DNA of 63,284 nt from an uncultured Oscillospiraceae bacterium. Lineage in GTDB: Bacteria; Bacillota; Clostridia; Oscillospirales; Acutalibacteraceae. The stretch is from the NCBI GenBank assembly GCA_900552265.1, contig URZE01000008.1, forward strand, positions 1-63,284, written 5' to 3'. The position numbers and the translations under genes were made by a program. Below are positions 1 through 8,329 of the stretch, in pieces (the stretch's first letter is position 1; each line of letters begins with the position of its first letter). The notes beneath the pieces are model-generated. The model made no database searches and was not told the DNA's origin. It saw only the letters and a list, made by a program, of their open reading frames with translations.

Positions 1-330
<330 letters not shown>

Positions 331-396
331 ATTTGATTTCTTTACTTTTTGTTCTTTCTTTGCTTTTTGTTTGTTCAGTTTTTGAGGTACTCTTTT

Positions 397-430
397 CCGA
401 GGTGCTTCTTTTACCTCGGGTTTTGTTTGT
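397..430 (+). terminator. Rho-independent terminator after 23S rRNA
   Basis: A 7-bp stem (CCGAGGT at 397-403 paired with ACCTCGG at 413-419) with a 9-base loop is followed by a T-rich tract. It sits about 65 bases after the 23S end and before the tRNA, so it probably ends the rRNA transcript. Confidence 0.7.
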
Positions 431-463
431 GTTTAATGGAGTTTTTAGATTTTTTGTATGTAT

Positions 464-539
464 GCACCATTAGCTCAGTTGGTAGAGCACCTGACTCTTA
501 ATCAGGGTGTCCGGGGTTCGAGCCCCCGATGGTGTACCA
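464..539 (+). tRNA. tRNA-Lys (anticodon CUU)
   Basis: A full cloverleaf folds by eye. The acceptor stem GCACCAT (464-470) pairs with ATGGTGT (529-535) with a G-U first pair. The D-arm is TAGCTCAGTTGGTAGAGC, the anticodon stem CCTGA/TCAGG encloses loop CTCTTAA giving anticodon CUU, and the T-arm contains GGTTCGAGCC. Discriminator A and an encoded CCA end the gene. The anticodon reads AAG (lysine). It lies downstream of the 23S gene but behind a terminator. Confidence 0.95.
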
Positions 540-550
540 TTACATTAGCT

Positions 551-586
551 TCACACTAAAGATTGTGTGAGGTTTTATTTTTTATT
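551..586 (+). terminator. terminator after tRNA-Lys
   Basis: Stem TCACAC (551-556) pairs with GTGTGA (565-570) and is followed by a T-rich tract. It lies directly after the tRNA and overlaps the last codons of the convergent holA gene. Confidence 0.65.
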
Positions 587-1605
587 AAATTAATTATTAG
601 TAAAGATAATAAAAGTTGAGGATCTAAGTTATTGGATTTTAATTGTAAATCAGTTATTAGTAATTTTTTTAATGAATTTTTTATTTGATTTGTTTTTATA
701 GTAGAGCACATTTTTAGTGAATTTTTTAATCTAAATTCTTTATTTTTATAATTATAAATATCAGATATTTCTGATATGGATTTTCCGTTTTTATTAAATA
801 TTTTTAAACGGAACAAATCTATGTAATCGGAAGCTATTACTGATAAAATTGATATGGGTTCTTCGCCTTGAGATAACAAATTTATCAATATGTCTAAAGA
901 TTTTGGCAGATTTTTTAGTTGTATTGTTTTAGGCAGTTCAAATATATTTGTTTTAGAATTAGATTTTATTAATATTTTTAGTGAGCTTTCAGTTATTGTA
1001 TCTGATTTTTCAAATTCACATACTTTTTGTAATTCATTTTTTATAGATTTTATAGTTTTTCCGAAACAAATTTCTTGAATTTTTTCGGCATAGTTATCTG
1101 ATAAATTTTTATTGTATATTTCGCTAGACCATTGAATCAGTTGTTTTTTTAATGAAATATCTGTAGTTGAAAATTCACATGTTATTCCGTAATTTTCTAC
1201 AAATTTTTTTATTTTTTTAAATTTTGATAAATTTTTAGTATTGGAAAATTTTGATATTTGAGATATTATTATATATGCAAATTCAGGCAAATCTTTTAAT
1301 ATTTTTAAAAAATCATCAATTTCTTTTATATCCCATTGCTCATATGGTAAATTATGTATAATTATAAGTTTATGTTTTGTCATAATAGGAAATGTTTCTG
1401 TTGATGAAATTAGTTTTTCTAAGGTTATATTTTCTTCATTATACAAATTTAAATCGAAGTCGCTATAATTATTACCCAATAATTTATTTTTTATCATTTT
1501 TTCAGCATTTTCTATAAGATATTCATCTCCCTGAAAAAAATATATTTTGGGGAAATTTTCAGAAGAAATAATTTTTTTAAGATCATTATAGTTTGCTTTT
1601 GACAT
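556..1605 (-). CDS. holA: DNA polymerase III delta subunit
   Basis: This 349-residue protein is the clamp-loader delta subunit, which opens the beta sliding clamp for loading onto primed DNA. The N-terminal region has the family pattern IYFFQGDEYLIENAEKMI (residues about 21-38) and the segment with LIIIHNLP near 75-90, both typical of the AAA-like wrench domain. The C-terminal helical collar domain contains the repeated SLDILINLLSQGEEPISILS pattern. Length fits the family (about 340). It starts with ATG after ACGGAGG and its start overlaps the comEC stop in a TAATG arrangement, so the two are translationally coupled, a common Firmicutes pair. Confidence 0.93.
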   Translation of the reverse strand: MSKANYNDLKKIISSENFPKIYFFQGDEYLIENAEKMIKNKLLGNNYSDFDLNLYNEENITLEKLISSTETFPIMTKHKLIIIHNLPYEQWDIKEIDDFLKILKDLPEFAYIIISQISKFSNTKNLSKFKKIKKFVENYGITCEFSTTDISLKKQLIQWSSEIYNKNLSDNYAEKIQEICFGKTIKSIKNELQKVCEFEKSDTITESSLKILIKSNSKTNIFELPKTIQLKNLPKSLDILINLLSQGEEPISILSVIASDYIDLFRLKIFNKNGKSISEISDIYNYKNKEFRLKNSLKMCSTIKTNQIKNSLKKLLITDLQLKSNNLDPQLLLSLLIINLIKNKTSHNL

Positions 1606-3890
1606 TATTTTAACCTCCGTATATTATATTTTCCTTTTGAATTTAAGTTTATATGTATGATTCCTTGATGCGGAAGAGAATATAACAATGAATCTGGTTT
1701 TGATAATTTATAAATACCTATTTTTGCACGAGCCATATTGGTACTTAAAATTATATTTTTAGATCTTATTTTTTGGCAGTTTAAAGGGATACCCGAAAGT
1801 ATTAAAAAATCACATTCTTTCCAACTTTCCGGTAATTTACTTGCATCACCACCATCTTGAATAACTAAAAATGAAATATGTGGTGATATTATTTTTATAA
1901 AAATTTTGTTATGAATTTCTTTAAATTCACAGGATATATTATCCCAAAATTTTGAATTTAATTTATCTTCAAAATATACTGATTTTACATTATAATTTAA
2001 ATCTTTAAATAGATTTTCTTGTGCAATAACATCGTGATTATTTACCGCTATAGTTTGAGGGTTATAGTTTTTAGCAATATTCTTTACTACGTACTTTTTA
2101 GTGCTATCAATCGAAGAAATATATAAATAATCAAGACAAAAAATATTACATTTTGAAAAATAATTTTGAATATTTTCAATATTTGTTTTTTCTTTTAATT
2201 GAATAAAAGCAGCAGTATGTTCATTTTTAGAAATAATTAAACTCAATCCATCTCCGCATGGAATTATTGAAAAGCATATAGAATTTCGTTCATGAATTTG
2301 GTAGGAAAATATACTAATAAATATTAAGTTGAGAGAGAGCAGAAAAGTAATTTTGGAATATTTTTGTGTTTGCGTTGAACATAAAGCCAATGAAAAGAGT
2401 ATCAATATACATAATAAACAAAAATGAAATATTCCATAGTCAGTATTCAATGAAGCGTAGGGTATTTTAGAAAGGAATTCAGATATTTTGATTATTATTT
2501 TTGCAGATGTTCCACAAATATAAGCAGGAAATTCTATTAAAAATATTGGAGAATTTATGGAAAAAAGAAAGTTTACATATGTTGCACCAAATATTATTAT
2601 AATTGCTAATGGATATACTAAAATGTTGGATATTACTGATATTATGGCTATTTTTCCGTAGTATAGTACTGTGAGAGGGGTTGTAAAAATAATTACTGCT
2701 AAACTTAATGAAATACTTGATGTTATGTAATTTATTAATTTATATAAAAATTTTGATTTAACATTAAATTTTAATTTGTTTTTTATAGGATTGTATAGAA
2801 ATATTATTCCTAAAGTTGAGAATACACTTAAAAGCAGTCCTACGCTACAAGCGTAATTTGGATTAATTAAGCACATGATAAATACGGCAATTCCGAGTGA
2901 GTTAAGAGCATCTGATTTGCGAGCTATCGCCATACCTAAGAGATAAATTATCATAACTGTTCCGGATTTGGTGGTGGATGGCGCAAACCCTGTAAATACT
3001 TCCAAAGAAAATATTATTATTGCACACAATACGTATGAAAATTTATTTTTTAACTTGAATTTTTTAAAAATCCACAAAAGAGTTTGAGCAAGAATGGAGA
3101 TATGTATTCCTGATGTTGTTAGTAAGTGATATATTCCTATTTTGTCAAAGTTAATTTTTATTTCATAAGGAATAGAATTTTTTTCTCCTAAAAATATAGC
3201 ATTTATTACAGAAGAAATTTCACTTGTAAATATTTTTCTAAAATTAGATGAAAATTCTTTTCTAATGTAGAGTATGTAATATTGCAAAGATTTCGATTGA
3301 GGAGTTATATTTGAATTATCCATATATTCATAAAAAAATGCTTGAGCATAAATATTTCGAGATTTACAATGCATTTTGTATGCTTGCGATATATTATTTT
3401 CAATGGAAGAAATATGTACATGTCCCGTAAAAATATCGCAAATGTCACTGTTTAATGATGAATGAGAACGTAAAATAATTTTAAAAGGTTTTATTTTTTG
3501 TTCATTAATTTCATTAATATTTAATATGTAATTGTAGTTATTATTTTTTTTATAGGGTATGTCACAAATTGTTCCAGATATTTTTATATCGGTTTCATCC
3601 AAATTTTTAACTTTATCTGCAATTATTCCGGAATTTAAAACATACGAAAATGTTGCCGCCAAACAGCTCAAAAACATTATGCAGAAAAAATTTTCTACAT
3701 TTCGAAATTTTTTAATTAAGAATGATATTATAAGTGCGATAAATAAACCGCACGCTACAATTATTATGTTGGAATCAGGTATGTAGTTAAGTACTACAAG
3801 AGTTATAAAATAGGAAAAACCAATTAAAGCTAAAGGTCTTTTCATCGTTAAAAAAGTAAAATTTAATAAATAAGCTTTACTCTTGTCCAT
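1605..3890 (-). CDS. comEC: ComEC/Rec2 competence DNA channel with degenerate MBL domain
   Basis: This 761-residue protein matches ComEC, the inner-membrane channel for single-stranded DNA uptake. It has N-terminal membrane helices, an OB-fold-like extracellular segment around residues 80-180, and the competence domain with several membrane helices that begins near GIYHLLTTSGIHIS, the family signature. The C-terminal 220 residues are in the place of the metallo-beta-lactamase-like domain, but the usual HxHxDH is replaced by SSIDST and the usual GHHGS by SGIPLN, so the nuclease part looks inactive. Start ATG at 3890 has GGTGG directly before it, a tight spacing; the first TM segment follows soon after. 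It precedes and overlaps holA. No other com genes are in the window, so DNA uptake is uncertain. Confidence 0.9.
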   Translation of the reverse strand: MDKSKAYLLNFTFLTMKRPLALIGFSYFITLVVLNYIPDSNIIIVACGLFIALIISFLIKKFRNVENFFCIMFLSCLAATFSYVLNSGIIADKVKNLDETDIKISGTICDIPYKKNNNYNYILNINEINEQKIKPFKIILRSHSSLNSDICDIFTGHVHISSIENNISQAYKMHCKSRNIYAQAFFYEYMDNSNITPQSKSLQYYILYIRKEFSSNFRKIFTSEISSVINAIFLGEKNSIPYEIKINFDKIGIYHLLTTSGIHISILAQTLLWIFKKFKLKNKFSYVLCAIIIFSLEVFTGFAPSTTKSGTVMIIYLLGMAIARKSDALNSLGIAVFIMCLINPNYACSVGLLLSVFSTLGIIFLYNPIKNKLKFNVKSKFLYKLINYITSSISLSLAVIIFTTPLTVLYYGKIAIISVISNILVYPLAIIIIFGATYVNFLFSINSPIFLIEFPAYICGTSAKIIIKISEFLSKIPYASLNTDYGIFHFCLLCILILFSLALCSTQTQKYSKITFLLSLNLIFISIFSYQIHERNSICFSIIPCGDGLSLIISKNEHTAAFIQLKEKTNIENIQNYFSKCNIFCLDYLYISSIDSTKKYVVKNIAKNYNPQTIAVNNHDVIAQENLFKDLNYNVKSVYFEDKLNSKFWDNISCEFKEIHNKIFIKIISPHISFLVIQDGGDASKLPESWKECDFLILSGIPLNCQKIRSKNIILSTNMARAKIGIYKLSKPDSLLYSLPHQGIIHINLNSKGKYNIRRLK

Positions 3891-3915
3891 CCACCTTTCC
3901 CAAACAAAATAAATA

Positions 3916-3948
3916 CTCCTAAGTTTGATTATACCTCAAACTTGGGAG
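3916..3948 (-). terminator. hairpin between phosphoribosyltransferase gene and comEC
   Basis: A 13-bp stem (CTCCTAAGTTTGA at 3916-3928 with TCAAACTTGGGAG at 3936-3948, one G-U) lies just downstream of the minus-strand phosphoribosyltransferase stop. The following T-tract on the minus strand is broken, so it is either a weak terminator or an attenuator before comEC. Confidence 0.5.
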
Positions 3949-3970
3949 CTGTGTCCATTTTATAATAAAT

Positions 3971-4510
3971 TTATTTTTCAAAAATCGGTAAAGAATTTAA
4001 GAATATGATATCTTTTCGGTTTGCGGCATTTCCTTCAGCCAAAACACAAACTTTTCCTGTAATTTTTCCGGAAGCTTTTTCTATAAGATTTTCAACGGCG
4101 ACTATAGAGTTTCCTGTACTTATAACATCATCAACTATGAGGACTTTTTTGTTTTTTATTTTATCTATATCTGTGCTCGAAAGATAAAGTTTTTGAGTTT
4201 CGGCTGTTGTTATGGATTTTACAGTTGTGTAAATAGAATCTTTCATATAAACTTTTTGAGACTTACGAGCTATGACATAATCTTTTTGACTTTGACGAGC
4301 CATTTCGTAACATAAAGGAATTCCTTTACTTTCGGCGGTTGCCAAAATATCAAACTCAGGACAAATTTTAAGAAGTTCACGTGCACATTTTACAGTAATT
4401 TCTACATCACCAAACATTATAAAAGCCGCTATATCCAGGTGTTCATTTACAGAGCAAATAGGTAAATTCCTTTTACAACCTGCAATCTCAATTTCAAAAG
4501 TATTTTTCAT
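3971..4510 (-). CDS. adenine-type phosphoribosyltransferase family protein
   Basis: This 179-residue protein is a type I phosphoribosyltransferase. The PRPP-binding signature VLIVDDVISTGNS lies at about residues 125-137, and a segment with DILATAESKGIPLCYEMAR followed by DYVIARKSQKVYM resembles the adenine phosphoribosyltransferase branch, which makes a nucleotide from a purine base and PRPP. The exact base is not certain. I place the start at ATG 4510 because a good AAAGGAG site lies 7 bases upstream; an upstream in-frame start at 4573 would overlap the HIT gene and lacks support. It follows the HIT gene closely and probably shares its promoter. A purine salvage role fits the nucleoside genes elsewhere in the window. 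Confidence 0.85.
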   Translation of the reverse strand: MKNTFEIEIAGCKRNLPICSVNEHLDIAAFIMFGDVEITVKCARELLKICPEFDILATAESKGIPLCYEMARQSQKDYVIARKSQKVYMKDSIYTTVKSITTAETQKLYLSSTDIDKIKNKKVLIVDDVISTGNSIVAVENLIEKASGKITGKVCVLAEGNAANRKDIIFLNSLPIFEK

Positions 4511-4538
4511 AGTTTTATCTCCTTTGACGTACCTACTG

Positions 4539-4877
4539 TCAGCTTGGATTCCATTCAAGCGGTCGGCCACCAAGAACGTGAAAATGTAAATGGTTTACAG
4601 TTTGGCCTCCGAATTTTCCACAATTATTTATTATTCTGAATCCTTCTTGTAAATTCAATTCTGTTTGTAATTTTTTGATAACTTTAAAAATGTGAGATAA
4701 TATTCCTATATTATTTTCATTTAAATCCATAACAGAAGATATGTGAATTTTAGGGATTACCAAGACATGAATGGGTGCTTTAGGCTCTAAATCTTTGAAC
4801 ACCAAAACTTTATCGTCTTCATATACTATGTCAGAAGGTAGTTTTTTTTCAGCTATTTTACAAAAAATACAATCCAT
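4539..4877 (-). CDS. HIT family nucleotide hydrolase (HINT/PKCI-like)
   Basis: This 112-residue protein is a histidine triad hydrolase. The triad HLHFHVLGG is near residues 95-103, the N-terminal CIFCKIAEKKLPSDIVYED is the zinc-type HINT beginning, and APIHVLVIPKIHI is the conserved strand before the triad. HINT enzymes hydrolyse nucleoside phosphoramidates and adenylated intermediates in the cytosol. Length matches the family. ATG start follows CAAGGAG. It is the first gene after the promoter at 4926-4954 and is followed by the phosphoribosyltransferase. Confidence 0.95.
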   Translation of the reverse strand: MDCIFCKIAEKKLPSDIVYEDDKVLVFKDLEPKAPIHVLVIPKIHISSVMDLNENNIGILSHIFKVIKKLQTELNLQEGFRIINNCGKFGGQTVNHLHFHVLGGRPLEWNPS

Positions 4878-4925
4878 TATATTACTCCTTGCAATACTTA
4901 TGATGTTAAATAAATCTAGGTTCTC

Positions 4926-4954
4926 ATTATGTAATTTTTAAATGTTTTTGTCAA
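4926..4954 (-). promoter_or_regulatory. SigA-type promoter of the HIT-phosphoribosyltransferase unit
   Basis: On the minus strand a perfect TTGACA (4954-4949) is followed after 17 bases by CATAAT (4931-4926), about 50 bases before the HIT start codon. Confidence 0.7.
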
Positions 4955-5032
4955 TATAACCTTGCAAATATGTCAATATGTGCGTTAAAATTTCACATAT
5001 TTCTATATATCGATATTTTTTGTTATAAACGG

Positions 5033-5061
5033 TTGATTTTTTTTTTTAGTTATTGTAGTAT
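5033..5061 (+). promoter_or_regulatory. SigA-type promoter of azlCD
   Basis: TTGATT (5033-5038), a 17-base T-rich spacer and TAGTAT (5056-5061) lie 62 bases before the azlC start. Confidence 0.6.
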
Positions 5062-5082
5062 CATATCCAATAGTAAATTATA

Positions 5083-5102
5083 GTTACCTTATTTTGGGTA
5101 AC
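5083..5102 (+). promoter_or_regulatory. short hairpin in azlC leader
   Basis: GTTACC (5083-5088) pairs with GGTAAC (5097-5102) around an 8-base loop, ending only a few bases before the AAAGGTG ribosome binding site. It could be a small leader structure affecting azlC translation; function is not shown. Confidence 0.3.
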
Positions 5103-5122
5103 GTGAAAAGGTGTGATTTTTA

Positions 5123-5863
5123 TTGGGAGAAGTTAGTAGTTTAAAGAAAAGTAATTATATACGAGGGTTAAAAAATGGAATACCTATAGGATTGGGTTAT
5201 ATTCCAACTTCGATGGCTTGTGGAATAGCTGCAACAAAAGCTGGTCTTGGTTTTGGTTTATCTGAAATTATGGGATTGCTTATGTACACGAGTTCAGGTC
5301 AAGCGGCTGCTCTTAATCTCTTGAATGGTGGAGAAACGTCGATAATAATGTATGTTATAACATTGTTTGTGATGAATTGCAGGTACATATTGTTTTCTAT
5401 GACCATTGCTCAGAAGTTTGATAATAGTGTGGGTACGTTGCAAAGGGTTGGATTTGGACTTTTCAATACAGATGAAATTTTTGGAGTGGCGATGAAAGAA
5501 AAAAGACAGTTAAGTGCGTCGTACCTTTTCGGACTGGCTACAGCTCCTTATATAGGATTTGTCTTAGGAAATACTCTTGGTGCGTGTTTTACAAATTTGC
5601 TTCCGGCGTCGATAACTTCCGCATTGGGAATAATGCTTTATGCAATGTTTATAGCTATTATTGTACCCCCGGCAAAAGAATCCAAACCTGTTTTGATTGT
5701 GGTTTTGATTGCGTTGATTTTAAGTTTTGTGCTTGAGTGTATACCTTTTATAAAAGCAAATCTTACATCAGGTTGGACGATTATAATTTGTGCCGTTATT
5801 ACCTCTTTAATAGGTGCGGCTGCGTTCCCTGTGGAAGAAGCGGAGGAAAATGCCGATGAGTAA
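5123..5863 (+). CDS. azlC: AzlC family branched-chain amino acid exporter, large subunit
   Basis: This 246-residue integral membrane protein belongs to the AzlC family, which with AzlD exports branched-chain amino acids and related analogues. Residues 20-45 carry the family opening GLGYIPTSMACGIAATKAGL, and several hydrophobic helices follow, including the conserved MNCRYILFS segment near residue 85. The start is TTG at 5123, 13 bases after AAAGG. The gene overlaps azlD by 8 bases. The pair has its own promoter and terminator and forms a two-gene unit. Confidence 0.92.
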   Translation: MGEVSSLKKSNYIRGLKNGIPIGLGYIPTSMACGIAATKAGLGFGLSEIMGLLMYTSSGQAAALNLLNGGETSIIMYVITLFVMNCRYILFSMTIAQKFDNSVGTLQRVGFGLFNTDEIFGVAMKEKRQLSASYLFGLATAPYIGFVLGNTLGACFTNLLPASITSALGIMLYAMFIAIIVPPAKESKPVLIVVLIALILSFVLECIPFIKANLTSGWTIIICAVITSLIGAAAFPVEEAEENADE

Positions 5864-6179
5864 TCAACAATTTTTATATGCTGTTTTTGGTATGGCAGCA
5901 GTAATGATGATGTTTAGAGTAGTTCCACTGTTGTTTTTCAAAAATAAAATTAAAAATAAATTTTTGAATTCATTTTTAGCATATATTCCATATGCAGTGC
6001 TTACATCCATGGTATTCCCGGAAGTTTTTAGGTCAACGTCAAGTGTGTTGTCTGCGACTATAGGCGCCATTGCTGCGGGTATTCTTGCGTACTTGGGTCA
6101 AAGTCTTATAGTTGTTACACTTTCGTCGAGTGCAGTGGTATTTGTAGTCGAGCAAATTATGAGAATGTCTGCCAAATAG
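5856..6179 (+). CDS. azlD: AzlD family branched-chain amino acid transport subunit
   Basis: This 107-residue membrane protein has four predicted helices and is the small partner of AzlC. The segment FLAYIPYAVLTSMVFPE in the middle is the family hallmark. I chose ATG 5856 because GGAGG (5842-5846) lies nine bases upstream; ATG 5850 is too close to that site, and longer in-frame openings run back into azlC. It overlaps the azlC stop by 8 bases, as expected for coupled translation. Confidence 0.92.
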   Translation: MSNQQFLYAVFGMAAVMMMFRVVPLLFFKNKIKNKFLNSFLAYIPYAVLTSMVFPEVFRSTSSVLSATIGAIAAGILAYLGQSLIVVTLSSSAVVFVVEQIMRMSAK

Positions 6180-6197
6180 AGTTAAACGTTTATGTTT

Positions 6198-6230
6198 ATC
6201 CTCTCGGTTTTACGAGAGGATATTTTTTTT
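6198..6230 (+). terminator. Rho-independent terminator of azlCD
   Basis: Perfect 9-bp stem ATCCTCTCG (6198-6206) / CGAGAGGAT (6213-6221) followed by eight T. Confidence 0.9.
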
Positions 6231-6329
6231 GAAAATAAAACCTGTTTGACCCTTTGTTTTTTGTGATGTATAATATTCTTATGTTTTTGACTTCAAAATA
6301 AATTTGTAAATACAGAGGGAGATATAATT

Positions 6330-8312
6330 TTGGCTAAAAATAAATACAATAATGAAAGTATATCTTCTCTAAAAGGTGCAGATAGAGTAAGGAAACGGCC
6401 GGGTGTTATTTTCGGTTCTGATGGAATAGAAGGGTGCGAACACTCGGTTTTTGAAATACTTTCAAATTCTATAGATGAGGCAAGAGAAGGGCACGGAAAT
6501 GTTATTAAGGTAACCAGATATAAAGATAATTCCGTGCAAATAGAAGATAAAGGAAGAGGGATTCCTGTTGACTATAATTCTAAGGAAGAAAAGTTTAACT
6601 GGGAACTTCTTTTTTGTGAACTTTACGCAGGTGGGAAATATAACAATTCAAGTCAAGAAAATTATGAATATTCATTGGGGCTAAATGGACTGGGACTTTG
6701 TTCAACGCAGTATGCTTCTGAATATATGGATGTTGAGATAAAACGTGACGGTTTTATATATACACTTCATTTTGAAAAAGGAGAAAATATCGGTGGACTT
6801 AATAAAGAATCATATAATCGTAAAGATACCGGTTCGAAAATAAAGTGGAAACCTGATTTATCGGTTTTTACAGATGTGAATATACCTTATGAATATTTTG
6901 AAGATGTTTTAAAGCGTCAAGCAGTAGTAAATTCGGGTATAAAGTTTTTGCTAAGATATCAAAATGATAATTCGGAATTTACTGAAAAAGAATTTATTTA
7001 TCAAAACGGAATAACAGATTATGCTTCCGAACTTCTTAAGAACGAATATTTGACCCCAATACAAACGTGGAGTCTTGAAACCAGAGTAAGGGATCGTGAA
7101 GATAAGCCTTACTACAAATTGAAAGCTGAAGCAGCAATTTCATTTTCAAATAAAGTTCATTTAGCTGAATATTATCATAATTCCAGTTTTCTTGAACATG
7201 GTGGTGCTCCTGAAAGAGCGGTTAGGAGTGGTTTTACCTCTCAAATAGACTCTTACTTAAAACACAGTGGAAAATATACTAAAAATGAGAGTAAAATAAA
7301 TTTTTCCGATATAGAAGATTCACTTACAGTTATAATTTCTTCATTTTCCACAATGACGTCCTATGAAAACCAAACCAAAAAATCAATCACGAACAAGGGA
7401 ATTCAAGAAGCTATTACAGAAATGCTCAAAAAAAACTTAGAAGTGTATTTTATTGAAAACCCTGATGATGCAGAAAAGATATGTAATCAAGTATTGATCA
7501 ATAAACGCAGCAGAGAAGATGCGGAAAAGACTAGACTTAATCTGAAGAAAAAACTTACAAGCAGTATGGATATGGCTAGTCGTGTTGCGAAGTTTGTGGA
7601 TTGTAGGAGTAAAGACGTAAATATACGAGAATTATTTATTGTGGAGGGAGATTCAGCGCTTGGAGCGTGTAAACAAGCGAGAAATCCCGATTTTCAGGCT
7701 ATTATTCCGATCAGAGGGAAAATACTCAACTGCCTCAAAGCAGATTATAACAGAATATTCAAAAGCGAGATTATAACTGACCTCATAAGAGTTCTTGGTT
7801 GCGGAGTTGAAGTTAGAACATCAAAGACCGCTAAAGATTTGTCATCTTTTAATCTAAACGCTCTTAAATGGAATAAGATTATTCTTTGTACTGATGCGGA
7901 TGTGGATGGATTTCAAATAAGAACGCTTCTTCTTACCATGCTTTATAGGCTTACACCTAAGCTTATAGAAGCTCATAAGGTTTTTATAGCGGAATCACCA
8001 TTATATGAAATAAATACCAAAAGTGAAACTTATTTTGCTTATAATGAATCGGAAAAAGATGAGTTTATTAAAAAAATCGGAGCGGAAAAATATACCGTTC
8101 AGCGTTCTAAAGGTTTAGGTGAAAATGAACCTGACATGATGAATTTTACGACAATGAATCCTAAATCTCGCAGACTTATAAAGGTTATGCCGGAAGATGC
8201 TGAAGCAACTTCAAAAATGTTTGATGTTCTTCTTGGAGATGATCTTTCGGGGCGAAAAGAATATATAATAGAAAATGGTTATAGATACGTTGATAATTTA
8301 GATGTGAGTTAG
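6330..8312 (+). CDS. parE: type IIA DNA topoisomerase, ATPase subunit (topoisomerase IV subunit B-like)
   Basis: This 660-residue protein is the GyrB/ParE-type subunit. The GHKL ATPase part has the Asn of EILSNSIDEA, IEDKGRGIP and the lid glycines in LGLNGLGL. The Toprim part has EGDSALG, RGKILN and DADVDG, which bind the catalytic magnesium, and QRSKGLGENEP near the end. Start is TTG 6330 after GAGGGAG. The directly following gene encodes the A subunit, so together they form a tetrameric topoisomerase. It could also be called gyrase-like; in many Clostridia such a second pair is annotated as topoisomerase IV, and gyrase proper would be encoded elsewhere. Confidence 0.88.
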   Translation: MAKNKYNNESISSLKGADRVRKRPGVIFGSDGIEGCEHSVFEILSNSIDEAREGHGNVIKVTRYKDNSVQIEDKGRGIPVDYNSKEEKFNWELLFCELYAGGKYNNSSQENYEYSLGLNGLGLCSTQYASEYMDVEIKRDGFIYTLHFEKGENIGGLNKESYNRKDTGSKIKWKPDLSVFTDVNIPYEYFEDVLKRQAVVNSGIKFLLRYQNDNSEFTEKEFIYQNGITDYASELLKNEYLTPIQTWSLETRVRDREDKPYYKLKAEAAISFSNKVHLAEYYHNSSFLEHGGAPERAVRSGFTSQIDSYLKHSGKYTKNESKINFSDIEDSLTVIISSFSTMTSYENQTKKSITNKGIQEAITEMLKKNLEVYFIENPDDAEKICNQVLINKRSREDAEKTRLNLKKKLTSSMDMASRVAKFVDCRSKDVNIRELFIVEGDSALGACKQARNPDFQAIIPIRGKILNCLKADYNRIFKSEIITDLIRVLGCGVEVRTSKTAKDLSSFNLNALKWNKIILCTDADVDGFQIRTLLLTMLYRLTPKLIEAHKVFIAESPLYEINTKSETYFAYNESEKDEFIKKIGAEKYTVQRSKGLGENEPDMMNFTTMNPKSRRLIKVMPEDAEATSKMFDVLLGDDLSGRKEYIIENGYRYVDNLDVS

Positions 8313-8329
8313 AGAGGTGAAAAAGTACC

